From: an uncultured Lysobacter sp.
GTDB lineage: Bacteria > Pseudomonadota > Gammaproteobacteria > Xanthomonadales > Xanthomonadaceae
Direction: 5' to 3'
Length of the DNA stretch: 64,000 nt
NCBI GenBank assembly: GCA_946480055.1
Contig: CAMLID010000012.1
Coordinates: 12,294 to 76,293 of the forward strand
The position numbers and the translations under genes are program-made. Of the stretch, positions 1 through 11,594 are shown one piece after another; within the stretch, counting starts at the first letter, position 1; each line of letters begins with the position of its first letter. The notes under the pieces are model-generated. The model saw nothing but the letters and a program-made list of their open reading frames with translations, did no database searches and had not been told where the DNA came from.

Positions 1-68
1 ATCGCCGCGGCACCACGATCCGCATTACCCTGCCTCCCATCGAACCCGCCGCCCCCGCAGCCGCATGA
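1..68 (+). CDS. kdpD: KdpD sensor kinase, 3' end only
   Basis: Only the last 21 codons are in the window. They read from base 3 and end RGTTIRITLPP followed by a Pro/Ala tail and a TGA at 66-68. The RGT.I.I.LP pattern is the usual end of a histidine kinase ATPase (HATPase_c) domain. The stop overlaps the kdpE start codon in an ATGA, so the two are translationally coupled. The identification as KdpD rests on the KdpE-like gene that follows and on their overlap; the fragment alone would only support 'sensor histidine kinase'. Confidence 0.7.
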   Translation, partial: RRGTTIRITLPPIEPAAPAAA

Positions 69-784
69 CCGAGGACACCGCCGCCGGCGTCGCCACCCAG
101 ACCGCACGCGTGCTGGTGGTCGACGACGAGCCGCAGATCCGCAAGTTCCTCGACATCAGCCTGCGCGCGCAGGGCTACGCGGTGGAAACCGCCGACACCG
201 GCGCCGGCGGCCTGGAAGCGCTGGCGACGCACGGCGCCGACCTGGTGATCCTCGACCTCGGCCTGCCCGACCGCGACGGCCACGAAGTGCTGCGCGAGCT
301 ACGCCAGTGGTCGTCGGTGCCGGTGATCCTGCTGACCGTGCGCGCCGGCGAGGCCGAGAAAGTCGCCGCGCTCGATGCCGGCGCCAACGACTACGTGACC
401 AAGCCCTTCGGCGTGCAGGAGCTGATGGCGCGCGTGCGCGCGCTGCTGCGCTCGCATGCGACCCAGGGCGAGGCCCTGCCGGTGTTCGACGACGGCCGCT
501 TGCGCATCGACCTGGCCCGGCGCGAGGTGCGCCTGGACGGCGAAAGCGTCGCCCTGGCGCGCAAGGAATACGCGCTGCTGGCGCTGCTGGTCCAGCATGC
601 CGGCCGCGTGGTCACCCAGCCGCAGCTGCTGCGCGAACTCTGGGGCCCGACCCACCAACAGGACACCCACTACCTGCGCATCCTGGTCGGCAAACTGCGC
701 CACAAGCTCGGCGACGACGCCGCCGCGCCGCGCTACATCGTCACCGAACCGGGCGTGGGGCTGCGTTTCATCGAGCGACGTTGA
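65..784 (+). CDS. kdpE: KdpE-type response regulator (OmpR/PhoB family)
   Basis: Cytoplasmic response regulator of 239 residues that would activate the kdpFABC high-affinity K+ transporter when phosphorylated by KdpD. The receiver domain spans about residues 14-125. It has the acidic pair D20/D21, the phospho-acceptor D64 in VILDLGLPD, the switch Thr91 and the conserved Lys113 in TKPFG. An OmpR/PhoB winged-helix DNA-binding domain follows (about 135-235, ending in TEPGVGLRF). The WSSVPVILLTVR segment is characteristic of KdpE rather than PhoB. The start codon overlaps the upstream kinase stop (ATGA), which fits a kdpDE operon whose remainder lies outside the window. Confidence 0.9.
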   Translation: MTEDTAAGVATQTARVLVVDDEPQIRKFLDISLRAQGYAVETADTGAGGLEALATHGADLVILDLGLPDRDGHEVLRELRQWSSVPVILLTVRAGEAEKVAALDAGANDYVTKPFGVQELMARVRALLRSHATQGEALPVFDDGRLRIDLARREVRLDGESVALARKEYALLALLVQHAGRVVTQPQLLRELWGPTHQQDTHYLRILVGKLRHKLGDDAAAPRYIVTEPGVGLRFIERR

Positions 785-859
785 GTCGGCGAGTCGAATC
801 GACGAAACAGCACCCAAGCCAAGTGACCCGGCCGAGACACGGCGCGAGCGCGCCCGGCT

Positions 860-936
860 TTGGGGTAGGAGCGACGTAAGTCGCGACCAACGCAGCCGTT
901 CGAAGGTTTGCGGTCGCGACTTGCGTCGCTCCTACA
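860..936. repeat. REP element pair (inverted, BIME-like)
   Basis: Two copies of the palindromic element GTAGGAGCGRCGTRAGYCGCGACC face each other: left arm at about 861-888, right arm (reverse complement) at 912-935. Each arm is itself a short hairpin (GCGACGTAAGTCGC), and the two arms can pair into a long stem. GTAG-headed REPs of this kind are known in Xanthomonadaceae and are thought to be moved by RAYT transposases; no RAYT gene is in this window. The stretch from kdpE to the tRNA-Arg terminator (785-1185) holds this pair and the two REP features below, and I see no gene in it. Confidence 0.85.
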
Positions 937-963
937 GGCCGCGGGAGCACTCATCGCTTCATT

Positions 964-987
964 TGGGAGCGGCGTGAGCCGCGATCG
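964..987. repeat. Single REP element
   Basis: A solitary REP copy, GGGAGCGGCGTGAGCCGCGATC, with the GTAG head degraded to TTGG. It lies between the two paired REP units downstream of kdpE. Confidence 0.75.
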
Positions 988-1079
988 ACATGGCCAGTGC
1001 GGTGCCGCAATCGCGGCCGGTGTCGCTCTCATAGGGCACCGCGTGCGGACTCGAACCCTGCCGCCGACAAGCAAGTTTG

Positions 1080-1164
1080 CTTTGGGGTAGGAGCGGCGTA
1101 AGCCGCGACCGTCGCAGCCGAGCGCAGTTTCGCGGTCGCGACTCACGTCGCTCCTACCCCAAGA
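1080..1164. repeat. REP element pair (inverted, BIME-like)
   Basis: Left arm TTTGGGGTAGGAGCGGCGTA continues into AGCCGCGACC at 1081-1110. The right arm at 1133-1162 is its reverse complement, ending in GCTCCTACCCCAAG. About 25 bases of unrelated sequence form the loop. The arms are of the same family as the pairs at 860, 8170 and 57-62 kb. Confidence 0.85.
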
Positions 1165-1185
1165 CGGGGCAAAGCCGCGCACAGC

Positions 1186-1217
1186 AAAAAGGCCGGCAAG
1201 TTTCCTTGCCGGCCTTT
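1186..1217 (-). terminator. Rho-independent terminator of the tRNA-Arg transcript
   Basis: A perfect 10-bp stem GGCCGGCAAG (1191-1200) / CTTGCCGGCC (1205-1214) with a 4-base loop. Read on the minus strand it is followed by five U residues (AAAAA at 1186-1190). It lies 10 bases past the CCA end of tRNA-Arg. Confidence 0.9.
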
Positions 1218-1226
1218 CGCTCAATA

Positions 1227-1303
1227 TGGTGCGCCCGGAGAGATTCGAACTCCCGACCCCCAAGTTCGTAGCCTGGTGCTCTATCCAGCTGAGCTACGGG
1301 CGC
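1227..1303 (-). tRNA. tRNA-Arg(ACG)
   Basis: A complete 77-nt cloverleaf on the minus strand. The acceptor stem is GCGCCCG/CGGGCGC, the anticodon stem is CCAGG/CTTGG with loop CTACGAA (anticodon ACG, expected to be deaminated to ICG and read CGU/C/A), the T arm contains TTCGAAT, and CCA is encoded at the 3' end (1227-1229). It follows tRNA-Ser; csrA-tRNA-Ser-tRNA-Arg is a conserved order in gammaproteobacteria. Confidence 0.98.
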
Positions 1304-1412
1304 GCAGTCGAAGAATTATGACGGAACCGCTTTTGATCGTCAAACCTTTCGATGCTTTTTCTACGTCAGATTTCGTTCGCGTTCAACGCTGACGAACGAA
1401 ACCATCGCAGAC

Positions 1413-1435
1413 AAAAGCCGCCCCAAGGCGGCCTT
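1413..1435 (-). terminator. Likely terminator after tRNA-Ser
   Basis: A 6-bp GC stem GCCGCC (1417-1422) / GGCGGC (1427-1432) with loop CCAA. On the minus strand it is followed by a short U run (AAAA at 1413-1416). The U tract is short, so some read-through into tRNA-Arg is possible. Confidence 0.6.
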
Positions 1436-1444
1436 CGTTACAAC

Positions 1445-1537
1445 TGGCGGAGACTGAGGGATTCGAACCCTCGATGGAGCTTTTGACCCCATACTCCCTT
1501 AGCAGGGGAGCCCCTTCGGCCTCTCGGGCAAGTCTCC
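1445..1537 (-). tRNA. tRNA-Ser(GCT)
   Basis: A complete 93-nt class II tRNA on the minus strand. The acceptor is GGAGACT with matching AGTCTCC, the anticodon stem is CTCCC/GGGAG with loop CTGCTAA (anticodon GCT, reads AGC/AGU), a long variable arm is present as expected for serine, the T loop is TTCGAAT and CCA is encoded at 1445-1447. It lies 69 bases downstream of csrA in the same orientation and may be cotranscribed. Confidence 0.98.
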
Positions 1538-1606
1538 GCGGAAACACGTACAGCGTTCGCGGGCGGGAAGCATAACGGCTCGTCCCGCGCGCGGCAAACC
1601 TTTTTA

Positions 1607-1810
1607 TCAGCCTGCCGCGTTTTTGCCGGAATCGTCGGCCGGTTCTTCGCCGCGCTGGATGCGCTGGTAGATCTCTTCGCGATGCACAGCGACATCTTTC
1701 GGTGCGGTAATACCGATACGCACCTGGTTGCCCTTGACGCCGAGCACGGTGACGGTCACCGAGTCGCCGATCATCAGGGTCTCACCGACGCGACGCGTCA
1801 GGATCAGCAT
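1607..1810 (-). CDS. csrA: Carbon storage regulator CsrA/RsmA
   Basis: A 67-residue RNA-binding translational regulator. The dimer binds GGA motifs in 5' leaders and controls motility, secretion, biofilm and exopolysaccharide in relatives. The sequence starts [16 protein letters not shown] and contains [22 protein letters not shown], the near-invariant CsrA core, with the conserved Arg in VHREEI. The start is the ATG at 1808-1810, chosen because AGGAGG sits 7 bases upstream (1818-1823) and because the family starts with MLIL; an upstream in-frame ATG would only add unrelated residues. It lies between alaS and tRNA-Ser on the same strand, the usual place. Confidence 0.97.
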   Translation of the reverse strand: MLILTRRVGETLMIGDSVTVTVLGVKGNQVRIGITAPKDVAVHREEIYQRIQRGEEPADDSGKNAAG

Positions 1811-1913
1811 TGGAAAACCTCCTCGTGCCGGCAATTCGTTTGCCGGCGTTGGCGACGATCCGCACGGAAACATCTACGGAAAGCGCTTACAGTTTTGTAC
1901 ACAAACGTGAACC

Positions 1914-1943
1914 ATATTAGCCAGCGGCCAAAATCGGCCGCAA
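1914..1943 (-). promoter_or_regulatory. Candidate sigma-70 promoter for csrA
   Basis: On the minus strand TTGCGG (1938-1943) and TAATAT (1914-1919) are separated by 18 bases and lie about 105 bases upstream of the csrA start. The spacer contains an inverted repeat GCGGCC...GGCCGC (1924-1941). It lacks a U run, so it is not a convincing alaS terminator. Pattern-based only. Confidence 0.4.
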
Positions 1944-1967
1944 GCGATAGAAGTCACTGTTCGCCGT

Positions 1968-4601
<2,634 letters not shown>

Positions 4602-4768
4602 GCCTGACGCGCGAACTCGATAGGACCGGGCCGGACTGAGCGGTCCAGGGCCTCTGCCCTCACGATGGGGGCGTCGACTGGAACAGGCAACCCAAAACCC
4701 GAAAGCCGCGTAGCCTAACAGGCTCCGGGCCCGGTTGCGCGGGGTCCGCAGCCTATTTGGGCTTGCGT

Positions 4769-5371
4769 TCAGTCGTCCAAATCGAAACGAGTCGCTTTTC
4801 GCACCCGTTCGCCATCGAAACCGCGGCGTATCAGGAAGTCGGCGGCCTTGCGGCGGAGGGCCAAATCCTCGCTTCCGGCCTCGCCTGACAGCCCTGCGAA
4901 TCTACGTCGGACCAGGTCGCGGGCGTTGTCCAGCCAGTCGCCTTCGTAGCTATCCAGCGCCCGGGCGATGGCCTCGGAGTCCAGACCGTGGGTGGCGAGT
5001 TCGGCACGCAGCCGGATCGGGCCGTAGCCGCTGCCGGCGCGGCTGCGGACCAGGCTTTCGGCGAAACGGGCATCGTCCTGCCAGCCCAGGCCGGACAAGG
5101 TCTCGACGGCGGTCTCGACCTCGGCGGCGTCCATGCCGCGCGAGGTGAGTTTTCGCTGCAACTCCTTCCTGGAGTGCTCGCGCCGGGTCAGCAGACCCAG
5201 TGCACGTTGGGTGGCACTCTGTTCGCGCATGCCGCGGCGACGGCGTCCGCCACGGCCGCCTTCGGGGCTGCCGTCGTTGGGACGGTCGCCCTCAGGATGG
5301 TCGGCTTCGGTCGGGTCGAGTTCGGTGGAGCCGGAATCCGGCTCCAGATCCTGCGGCTTTACGTCGCGCAT
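4769..5371 (-). CDS. recX: RecA regulatory protein RecX
   Basis: A 200-residue modulator that binds RecA filaments and limits their extension. The RecX fold, three-helix repeats, spans about residues 48-195, with the motifs [23 protein letters not shown] and RFAGLSG. The first 47 residues are an acidic, Pro/Gly/Arg-rich extension ([22 protein letters not shown]) not found in shorter homologues of about 150-165 residues. An alternative start at the Met that opens [11 protein letters not shown] would remove it. I keep the longer start because GAGGG lies a suitable distance upstream. The gene lies 54 bases downstream of recA on the same strand and is probably SOS-induced with it. Confidence 0.93.
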   Translation of the reverse strand: MRDVKPQDLEPDSGSTELDPTEADHPEGDRPNDGSPEGGRGGRRRRGMREQSATQRALGLLTRREHSRKELQRKLTSRGMDAAEVETAVETLSGLGWQDDARFAESLVRSRAGSGYGPIRLRAELATHGLDSEAIARALDSYEGDWLDNARDLVRRRFAGLSGEAGSEDLALRRKAADFLIRRGFDGERVRKATRFDLDD

Positions 5372-5425
5372 ACCCGGGTGCCCTCGCTAGCGCCTTGCGT
5401 CGACGGCAACCGCCGACGCGTGGCG

Positions 5426-6463
<1,038 letters not shown>

Positions 6464-6671
6464 CGTGATGTCCTTAAGTAAGTCGTGTCGTGTTGGTAGG
6501 CAATCTAGAGGACGCGGATCGCACGGACTGAGACCGTCGCGCCTTCGATGAAAATTTATTCCGGCAGGCCGGGCCGACGCAGTCGGGAGAACGCCGGCCG
6601 GGCTGTCGGATTTTTCCCCGCGCGGCGGTCGGAAACGGCGGCGTGGCGGCGGCGGTCGTTCATCGCGGCGC

Positions 6672-7322
6672 TCAGCGGTTCGGCCGGACCAGGCCGCAGT
6701 ACAGGCCTTCGATCGCGAAGTCCTGATCGGGCTGGACCTCGATCGGGGCGAAATCGGGGTTGCGCGGCAGCAGGCGGATGCGGTCCTTGCCGATCTTCAG
6801 CAGCTTGACCGTGATCTCGTCGTCGATGCGCGCGACCACGATCTGGCCCGAGCGCGCGTCGCCGGTACGGTGCACGCCGATCAGGTCGCCGTCGAAGATG
6901 CCTTCGTCGCGCATCGAGTCGCCCTTGACCTTGAGCATGTAGTCCGGCGACGGGAAGAACATGTTGCGGTCGAGCAGCACGTAATCGTCGGCCTCGATCT
7001 GGGCACCGGAGCCGATCGGCAGGCCGGCCGCGACCCGTCCCAGCACCGGCAGGCGCAGGGCGTCGTCGTTGGCGGCGGCCGGCAGTGCCAGCCGGCCCTG
7101 CTGCGACGGCGGCGGCTGCAGCACGCGTATGCCGCGCGCGCGCCCCGGAGTGCGTTCGATCGCCCCGGCGGCCTCGAGCGCCTCCAGGTGGTACTGGGCC
7201 GCGCGCACGCCCTTGAACCCGAAGGCCTTGGCGATCTCAGCCTGCGACGGCGGCAGTCCCTCGGCTTCGATCCGTTCCGCGATCAACTCGAGGATGGCTT
7301 GCTGGGTATCGGTCAGGTCCAT
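6672..7322 (-). CDS. lexA: SOS repressor LexA
   Basis: A 216-residue repressor-protease. The N-terminal winged helix spans about residues 1-68 ([16 protein letters not shown], then [15 protein letters not shown]). The cleavage and peptidase domain follows, with the scissile Ala-Gly in VAAGLPIG, the nucleophile Ser in [10 protein letters not shown] and the general-base Lys in [13 protein letters not shown] chose the ATG at 7320-7322 (MDLTDT, the family N-terminus) and not the upstream ATG at 7346, because the operator lies between the two. No Shine-Dalgarno precedes this ATG, which suggests a leaderless message. recA lies 208 bases downstream. Confidence 0.96.
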   Translation of the reverse strand: MDLTDTQQAILELIAERIEAEGLPPSQAEIAKAFGFKGVRAAQYHLEALEAAGAIERTPGRARGIRVLQPPPSQQGRLALPAAANDDALRLPVLGRVAAGLPIGSGAQIEADDYVLLDRNMFFPSPDYMLKVKGDSMRDEGIFDGDLIGVHRTGDARSGQIVVARIDDEITVKLLKIGKDRIRLLPRNPDFAPIEVQPDQDFAIEGLYCGLVRPNR

Positions 7323-7324
7323 GA

Positions 7325-7343
7325 TTAGTAGTATTACCACTAA
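7325..7343 (-). promoter_or_regulatory. LexA operator (SOS box) of lexA
   Basis: Read on the minus strand: TTAGTGGTAATACTACTAA, a 19-bp near-perfect palindrome matching the xanthomonad/Xylella LexA site TTAG-N6-TACTA. It ends two bases before the lexA start codon and covers the candidate -10 hexamer, as expected for autorepression. Confidence 0.9.
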
Positions 7344-7359
7344 CAAACGGCACCAGCAA
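7331..7359 (-). promoter_or_regulatory. Candidate lexA promoter
   Basis: On the minus strand TTGCTG (7354-7359) and TAATAC (7331-7336) are separated by exactly 17 bases. The -10 falls inside the LexA operator. Counting 6-8 bases past the -10 puts the transcript start at or next to the lexA ATG, consistent with the absence of a ribosome-binding site. Both hexamers match the consensus at only about half the positions. Confidence 0.45.
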
Positions 7360-7473
7360 GAGCACCCGCTCCAAATTCATCTGACCGGGCCAACCAGCCC
7401 GGATCGAACCAGCCCGGATCGAAGCGTCGGCTCCGGCACGCGCGCGGCCGTCCGCGACTCGCGTACGGGCGAC

Positions 7474-7971
7474 TCAGACCGCCAGCGCCAGCATTCCCTG
7501 CAAGGCCGCCGCGACGGTCTGTCGGCGCACCGCCTCGCGGTCTCCGGCGAAATGGAAGACCTCGGCCTGGGGGTAGCCGCCGCGGCGTTTCCAGGCGATC
7601 CAGACCGTGCCGACCGGCTTGTCCTCGGTGCCGCCGCCGGGACCGGCGATGCCGGTGACCGCGACCGCCAAGGTGGCGCCGGTGTTGGCCAGGGCGCCGG
7701 AGACCATTTCAATGACGGTCTCGCGGCTGACCGCGCCGAACTGCTCCAGGGTCTGTGGGCGCACGCTCAGCAGCGACTGCTTGGCTTCGTAGCTGTAGGC
7801 AGCCATGCCGCATTCGAACCAGCCAGAGGAGCCGGCGATGTCGGTCAGGGTCTTGGCGATCCAGCCGCCGGTGCAGCTCTCGGCGGTGACCAGCATGTGG
7901 TGGTGGCTGCGGGCGGCCTCGCCGACCTGTTCGGCAAGGCGTTGCAGGGAGGCATCGGAGACGTCGGTCAT
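7474..7971 (-). CDS. pncC: Nicotinamide-nucleotide amidohydrolase PncC (CinA C-terminal domain protein)
   Basis: A 165-residue stand-alone CinA C-terminal domain. It deamidates NMN to nicotinate mononucleotide in pyridine-nucleotide recycling, in the cytoplasm. Visible motifs are TAESCTGGWI, the substrate-binding block SYEAKQSLL, GAVSRETV, and AVTGIAGPGGGTEDKPVGTVW. The N-terminal CinA domain is absent, as in other short PncC proteins. The start is the ATG at 7969-7971 (MTDVSDASLQ), chosen by family length; the frame stays open further upstream. It lies about 150 bases upstream of lexA on the same strand, and cinA-recA proximity is common. Confidence 0.92.
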   Translation of the reverse strand: MTDVSDASLQRLAEQVGEAARSHHHMLVTAESCTGGWIAKTLTDIAGSSGWFECGMAAYSYEAKQSLLSVRPQTLEQFGAVSRETVIEMVSGALANTGATLAVAVTGIAGPGGGTEDKPVGTVWIAWKRRGGYPQAEVFHFAGDREAVRRQTVAAALQGMLALAV

Positions 7972-8169
7972 GCGCGCACTATAACGGCCCGCCGCGCTTG
8001 CGCTTTGCGGGATCGGGCAACGCTGGGGCGTCGCGACTGGAACGATGGCGGGTCGTGGTCGCGGTGCATGCCGCTTTGGAGTTTGGAGGGAGCCTCCGAG
8101 CGGATTCGGGATCCTCAGGACCAAGCCATCGCATCGAGAGGCAACCTCGTTCCCATAGCATGCGTCGGC

Positions 8170-8254
8170 CTTGGGGTAGGAGCGGCGTGAGCCGCGACCT
8201 GCGATAGCGGTTGCAGGGGCGTGGTCGCGGCTTACGCCGCTCCTACCCCAAAGA
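8170..8254. repeat. REP element pair (inverted, BIME-like)
   Basis: Left arm GGGGTAGGAGCGGCGTGAGC continuing into CGCGACC (8172-8199). The right arm is its reverse complement, GGTCGCGGCTTACGCCGCTC followed by CTACCCCAAAG (8223-8253). The arms are near-identical to the copies at 1.1 kb and 62 kb. Confidence 0.87.
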
Positions 8255-8266
8255 AGCAACGCCCCC

Positions 8267-8306
8267 AAAAAAACGACGACGCGCGGACCTTGTGGTCCGC
8301 GCGTCG
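8267..8306 (-). terminator. Strong Rho-independent terminator of the TonB-dependent receptor gene
   Basis: A 13-bp stem CGACGCGCGGACC (8277-8289) / GGTCCGCGCGTCG (8294-8306) with a 4-base loop. On the minus strand it is followed by a run of seven U (8267-8273). It lies about 55 bases past the receptor stop codon. Confidence 0.93.
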
Positions 8307-8360
8307 CGTTTGGTTCCCTGCGGCCGGCCGGCAAGACGCCGGCCGGAGCGTTCGACGACC

Positions 8361-11009
8361 TCAGTACGCCACCCGGAAGGTCACGCCGTAGGTACGCGGC
8401 GCGCCCAGGAAGGCGTTGAACGAGTTGAAGGCGTTGTTCGGCAACGGCGACACGTTCTGCAGCGGCGCGTCGAAACCGACCTGCGCGTACTCCTCGTCGA
8501 ACAGGTTCTGACCCCACAACTCGACCATCCAGCGGCGGTCGCGACGGCCGATGGCGACGCGCGCATTGACCACGGTGAAGGCACCCTGCTCCTTCTCCGG
8601 ATCCAGGTCGGAGCCGGTGTTGTAGTCGGACATGTACTTGGCGCCGAGGTTGAAGCGCGCCACCAGGTCGCTGGCGAAGTTCCAGTCGTAGGTGATCGAG
8701 GCCGAACCCGACCAGTACGGCGCGAAGCTGACCTGGCTGCCCGGCAGCTTGTACAGCGCGCCGGCCGACGCGGTGCCGCCGGGCGCGATGAAGTCGCCGC
8801 CGGGACGCTCGTCGCCGTAGCGGGTGTCGGCATAGGTCAGGCCGGCCTGGACCATCAGTCCCTTCTGCGGCTGCCACAGCACTTCGGTGTCGATGCCCTG
8901 GGAGATCACTTCCGGGATCGAACGCACCACGAAGCTGGTGCCGAGGAAGCTGTTGAGCTGGAAGTCCGAATAGGTCTGATGGAACAGGGTCGCGTTGAGC
9001 AGCAGGTTGCCGTCGGCCCAGGTGGTCTTGGCGCCGAGCTCGAAGCTGTTGACGAATTCGCCCGGGAACGAAGTGTCGTCGACCGGCCGGATGCCCTGCC
9101 CCGCGCTGGACAGGCCGTTGGCCGACTGCACGCGGTCGAGGTTGAAGCCGCCGGCCTTGTAGCCGCGCGCGCCGGAGACGTAGGTCATGATGTGGTCGTT
9201 CCAGCGGTACGCCACTTTCAGCGTGCCCGACCATTCTTTCTCGTCGCTCTCCTGATGGGTCGCGCGGCCGTTGTGCAGCGGGTTGGCCCAGGGCAGGCAG
9301 CTGAAGCCGACGATGTTGCTGATGATCGCGGCCTGCTGCGCCGGCGGCAGCGAGGCGAACGGCAATCCGCGTCCGGTCAACGCCGCGGCGATGCGGCCCT
9401 GCGCGGCCGGGCTGACCTGGCCGTTGGGACCGAAGTACGAAGCGCAGCCGGCGCTGCCGTTGGGATTGCTGTAGCGCGAATCCAGTTCCTTGTTCTCCTG
9501 GGTGTAGCGCAGGCCCATGGTGACGTCGAGCGCATCGGTCGCATGCCAGGTGTTGTTGGTGAAGAAGGCCTTGCTCTTGGCGTTCTGGCGGTACTTGTCG
9601 TCGGCGCCGAAGCCGACGAAGGCGGTGCCGAACGGACGCCCGGTGGTCTGCGACAGGAAGGTCGCCGCGGTCGGCGACTGCGCCAGCGCCGGGTTGATCA
9701 GGGCCAGCAGCGCGGTCGACAGGTAGGGCTCGTAGGCCGCACCGATACGGTAGGTCTCGTTGCGGTTGAGGTCCTCGTCGGAGAAGAACAGACCGAACAT
9801 CCAGTCGACCTTGGCGGTCGAACCGGTCAGGCGGAACTCCTGGCTGAAGGTCTTGAACTCGGTCAGCGACTCGTCTTCGTCGGCGTTGCGGTACAGCAGG
9901 TCGGCGCTGGTGAAGTCGAAGTCCAGGCCGTTGATCGAGCGCCATTCGCGCTTGGCGGTGATCGAGGTCAGGGTCGCGTTGTTGAACCAAGGCGTGATCC
10001 AGTTGACCTCGGCCGAGACGCCCTTGTCCTTCATGTCCTGCTCGGTGCTGCGGTTGCTGTAGGCCACGCGCGCGAACGGGTCGGCGACCGGAGCCACGCC
10101 GGAATCCGGTGACAGCGCATCGATGATCGCACCGGTGGCGCCGCGCACCGTGGTCACGGCGGCGCAGCAGTTCTCTTCGCGGCTGGTGAAGTCGCCGATC
10201 AGGTTGATGTCGAGGTTTTCGGTCGGCTCCAGCAGCAGCTGCGCGCGCAGGGTATGGAAGTTCTGGTCGGTGTCTTCCTTCTCCTGGCGCGGGCCGGCGC
10301 CGGTGCGCACGTCGAGGAAGCCATCGCGCTTGCGCTGGGCGCCGTAGATGCGGAACGCGGCGTTGTCGCCGATCGGCGTATTGAACGCACCGGCCAGGCC
10401 CAGCGCACCGTAGTTGCCGACGGTGAACTCGCCCTCGACCGAAGTGTTGTAGTCGGGGCGGCGGCTGATGACGTTGATCACGCCGGCTGAGGTGTTCTTG
10501 CCGAACACCGTGCCCTGCGGACCCTTGAGCACTTCGATGCGCTCGATCTCGCCCAGGTCGCCGAAGCCGACGCCGTTGCGCGGCCGGTACACGCCGTCGA
10601 TCACCACGCCCACCGACGATTCCAGACCGGCGTTGTCGCCGACCGTGCCGATGCCGCGGATACGCGCGGTGGTCTGAGCTTCGCTCTGGGTGCTGGTCAC
10701 GGTCAGGCCGGGCACCAGCATCTGCAGATCCTTGACGTCGCGTACGCCGGTGTCCTGCAGCAATTGCTGGGGTAACGCGGTGATCGCGATCGGCACGTCC
10801 TGCAAGGCTTCCTCGCGCTTCTGCGCGGTCACGGTAAGACCGGCGAGCGTGGTCGCTTCCTCCTCGTCCTTAGCAGTTGCATCCGGCGACGCCTGCTGCG
10901 CGTGCAACGGTGCGGCGGTGATCGCCGCCAACGCTGCCGCCACCGCAAAAGCGAGACGCCGACGTCCATGGTTCCGTGTTCCCTGGCTAGCCGACTTGCG
11001 AGCACTCAT
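8361..11009 (-). CDS. TonB-dependent outer-membrane receptor
   Basis: An 882-residue outer-membrane barrel that imports a ligand using TonB energy. The signal peptide covers about residues 1-38 (Arg-rich n-region, LAFAVAAALAAITAAP, cleavage near HAQQ). A TonB box-like segment TTLAGLTVTAQKR follows. The plug domain contains PIAITALP, ARIRGIGTVGD, GVVIDGVYRPR and VLKGPQGTVFGKNTSAG. A barrel of about 700 residues ends with the terminal Phe-x-Val-Ala-Tyr. The start at 11009 follows AGGGGAGG; an ATG 18 bases upstream is less well placed. The closest family type is the CirA-like set expanded in xanthomonads and sphingomonads. The ligand is unknown and no transporter or regulator adjoins it. Confidence 0.93.
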   Translation of the reverse strand: MSARKSASQGTRNHGRRRLAFAVAAALAAITAAPLHAQQASPDATAKDEEEATTLAGLTVTAQKREEALQDVPIAITALPQQLLQDTGVRDVKDLQMLVPGLTVTSTQSEAQTTARIRGIGTVGDNAGLESSVGVVIDGVYRPRNGVGFGDLGEIERIEVLKGPQGTVFGKNTSAGVINVISRRPDYNTSVEGEFTVGNYGALGLAGAFNTPIGDNAAFRIYGAQRKRDGFLDVRTGAGPRQEKEDTDQNFHTLRAQLLLEPTENLDINLIGDFTSREENCCAAVTTVRGATGAIIDALSPDSGVAPVADPFARVAYSNRSTEQDMKDKGVSAEVNWITPWFNNATLTSITAKREWRSINGLDFDFTSADLLYRNADEDESLTEFKTFSQEFRLTGSTAKVDWMFGLFFSDEDLNRNETYRIGAAYEPYLSTALLALINPALAQSPTAATFLSQTTGRPFGTAFVGFGADDKYRQNAKSKAFFTNNTWHATDALDVTMGLRYTQENKELDSRYSNPNGSAGCASYFGPNGQVSPAAQGRIAAALTGRGLPFASLPPAQQAAIISNIVGFSCLPWANPLHNGRATHQESDEKEWSGTLKVAYRWNDHIMTYVSGARGYKAGGFNLDRVQSANGLSSAGQGIRPVDDTSFPGEFVNSFELGAKTTWADGNLLLNATLFHQTYSDFQLNSFLGTSFVVRSIPEVISQGIDTEVLWQPQKGLMVQAGLTYADTRYGDERPGGDFIAPGGTASAGALYKLPGSQVSFAPYWSGSASITYDWNFASDLVARFNLGAKYMSDYNTGSDLDPEKEQGAFTVVNARVAIGRRDRRWMVELWGQNLFDEEYAQVGFDAPLQNVSPLPNNAFNSFNAFLGAPRTYGVTFRVAY

Positions 11010-11594
11010 CGCGACCTCCCCTGACATTGTTAGACCGCCGGCATCTGCCGGCGGAGACCTGGCCCTGCGAATTGACGACCTGCAGACCGCGGCGCGAACC
11101 GCGCCGGCGCGCCCCCTAGACGCGCCCCCGTGCAAACCACCAGCGTCAACGTGTGCCGACCGGGACGACGGCCAGGATAATTGACGCTGCGCACAAAAAA
11201 GATAGCCGAAGCTAGCACGCCCGTCGCGTGCGTCATGCGGCGCAGCAGCAATCGCACGACCGTTCGTCTCGTCGTGACCCGGACGAGCAGCGATTGAATG
11301 CCCTGATTGCACACCCCTGCCGTAAAAGAATCGCGCCGAGGCTAGCGCTCGGGTAGATCGATTTGCGTATCGCCGGAGGGTCGCCCACGATCCAAGCGTC
11401 ATCCGGGATGACAGGGGCGCACCGCTCCTCTGTTCGAGGACGAGAAGACCCTGATCTTCGGCATCGGTATCAGCCGATAGCCGGCGGGCGACCTCACCGC
11501 CACGACGGGCAGGCCCGTGGCGGTCCGCAAGTCAGTACCTCGCTGGCCTGAACGTGCGCCTGGAATCGGATAGCGCGAGCGCGCCATCGCACCG
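11010..11594. other. Intergenic region upstream of the receptor gene, no gene supported
   Basis: About 585 bases between the receptor start and the galE stop, both on the minus strand. It should hold the receptor promoter. I saw no convincing promoter, operator, tRNA or terminator. Open frames here have atypical composition and no recognisable start context. Confidence 0.5.

Larger units (their letters stand above)
7972..8360. other. Intergenic region with REP pair and terminator, no gene seen
   Basis: About 390 bases between pncC and the TonB-dependent receptor gene. It contains the REP pair at 8170-8254 and the receptor terminator at 8267-8306. The remaining 200 bases next to pncC show no coding pattern in any frame. 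Confidence 0.6.

Noticed and set aside
7972..9990. Long in-frame upstream extension of pncC, antisense-parallel to the receptor gene
   Set aside because: Residues before MTDVSDASLQ are Arg/Gly-rich, overlap the receptor gene in another frame and run through a REP pair.
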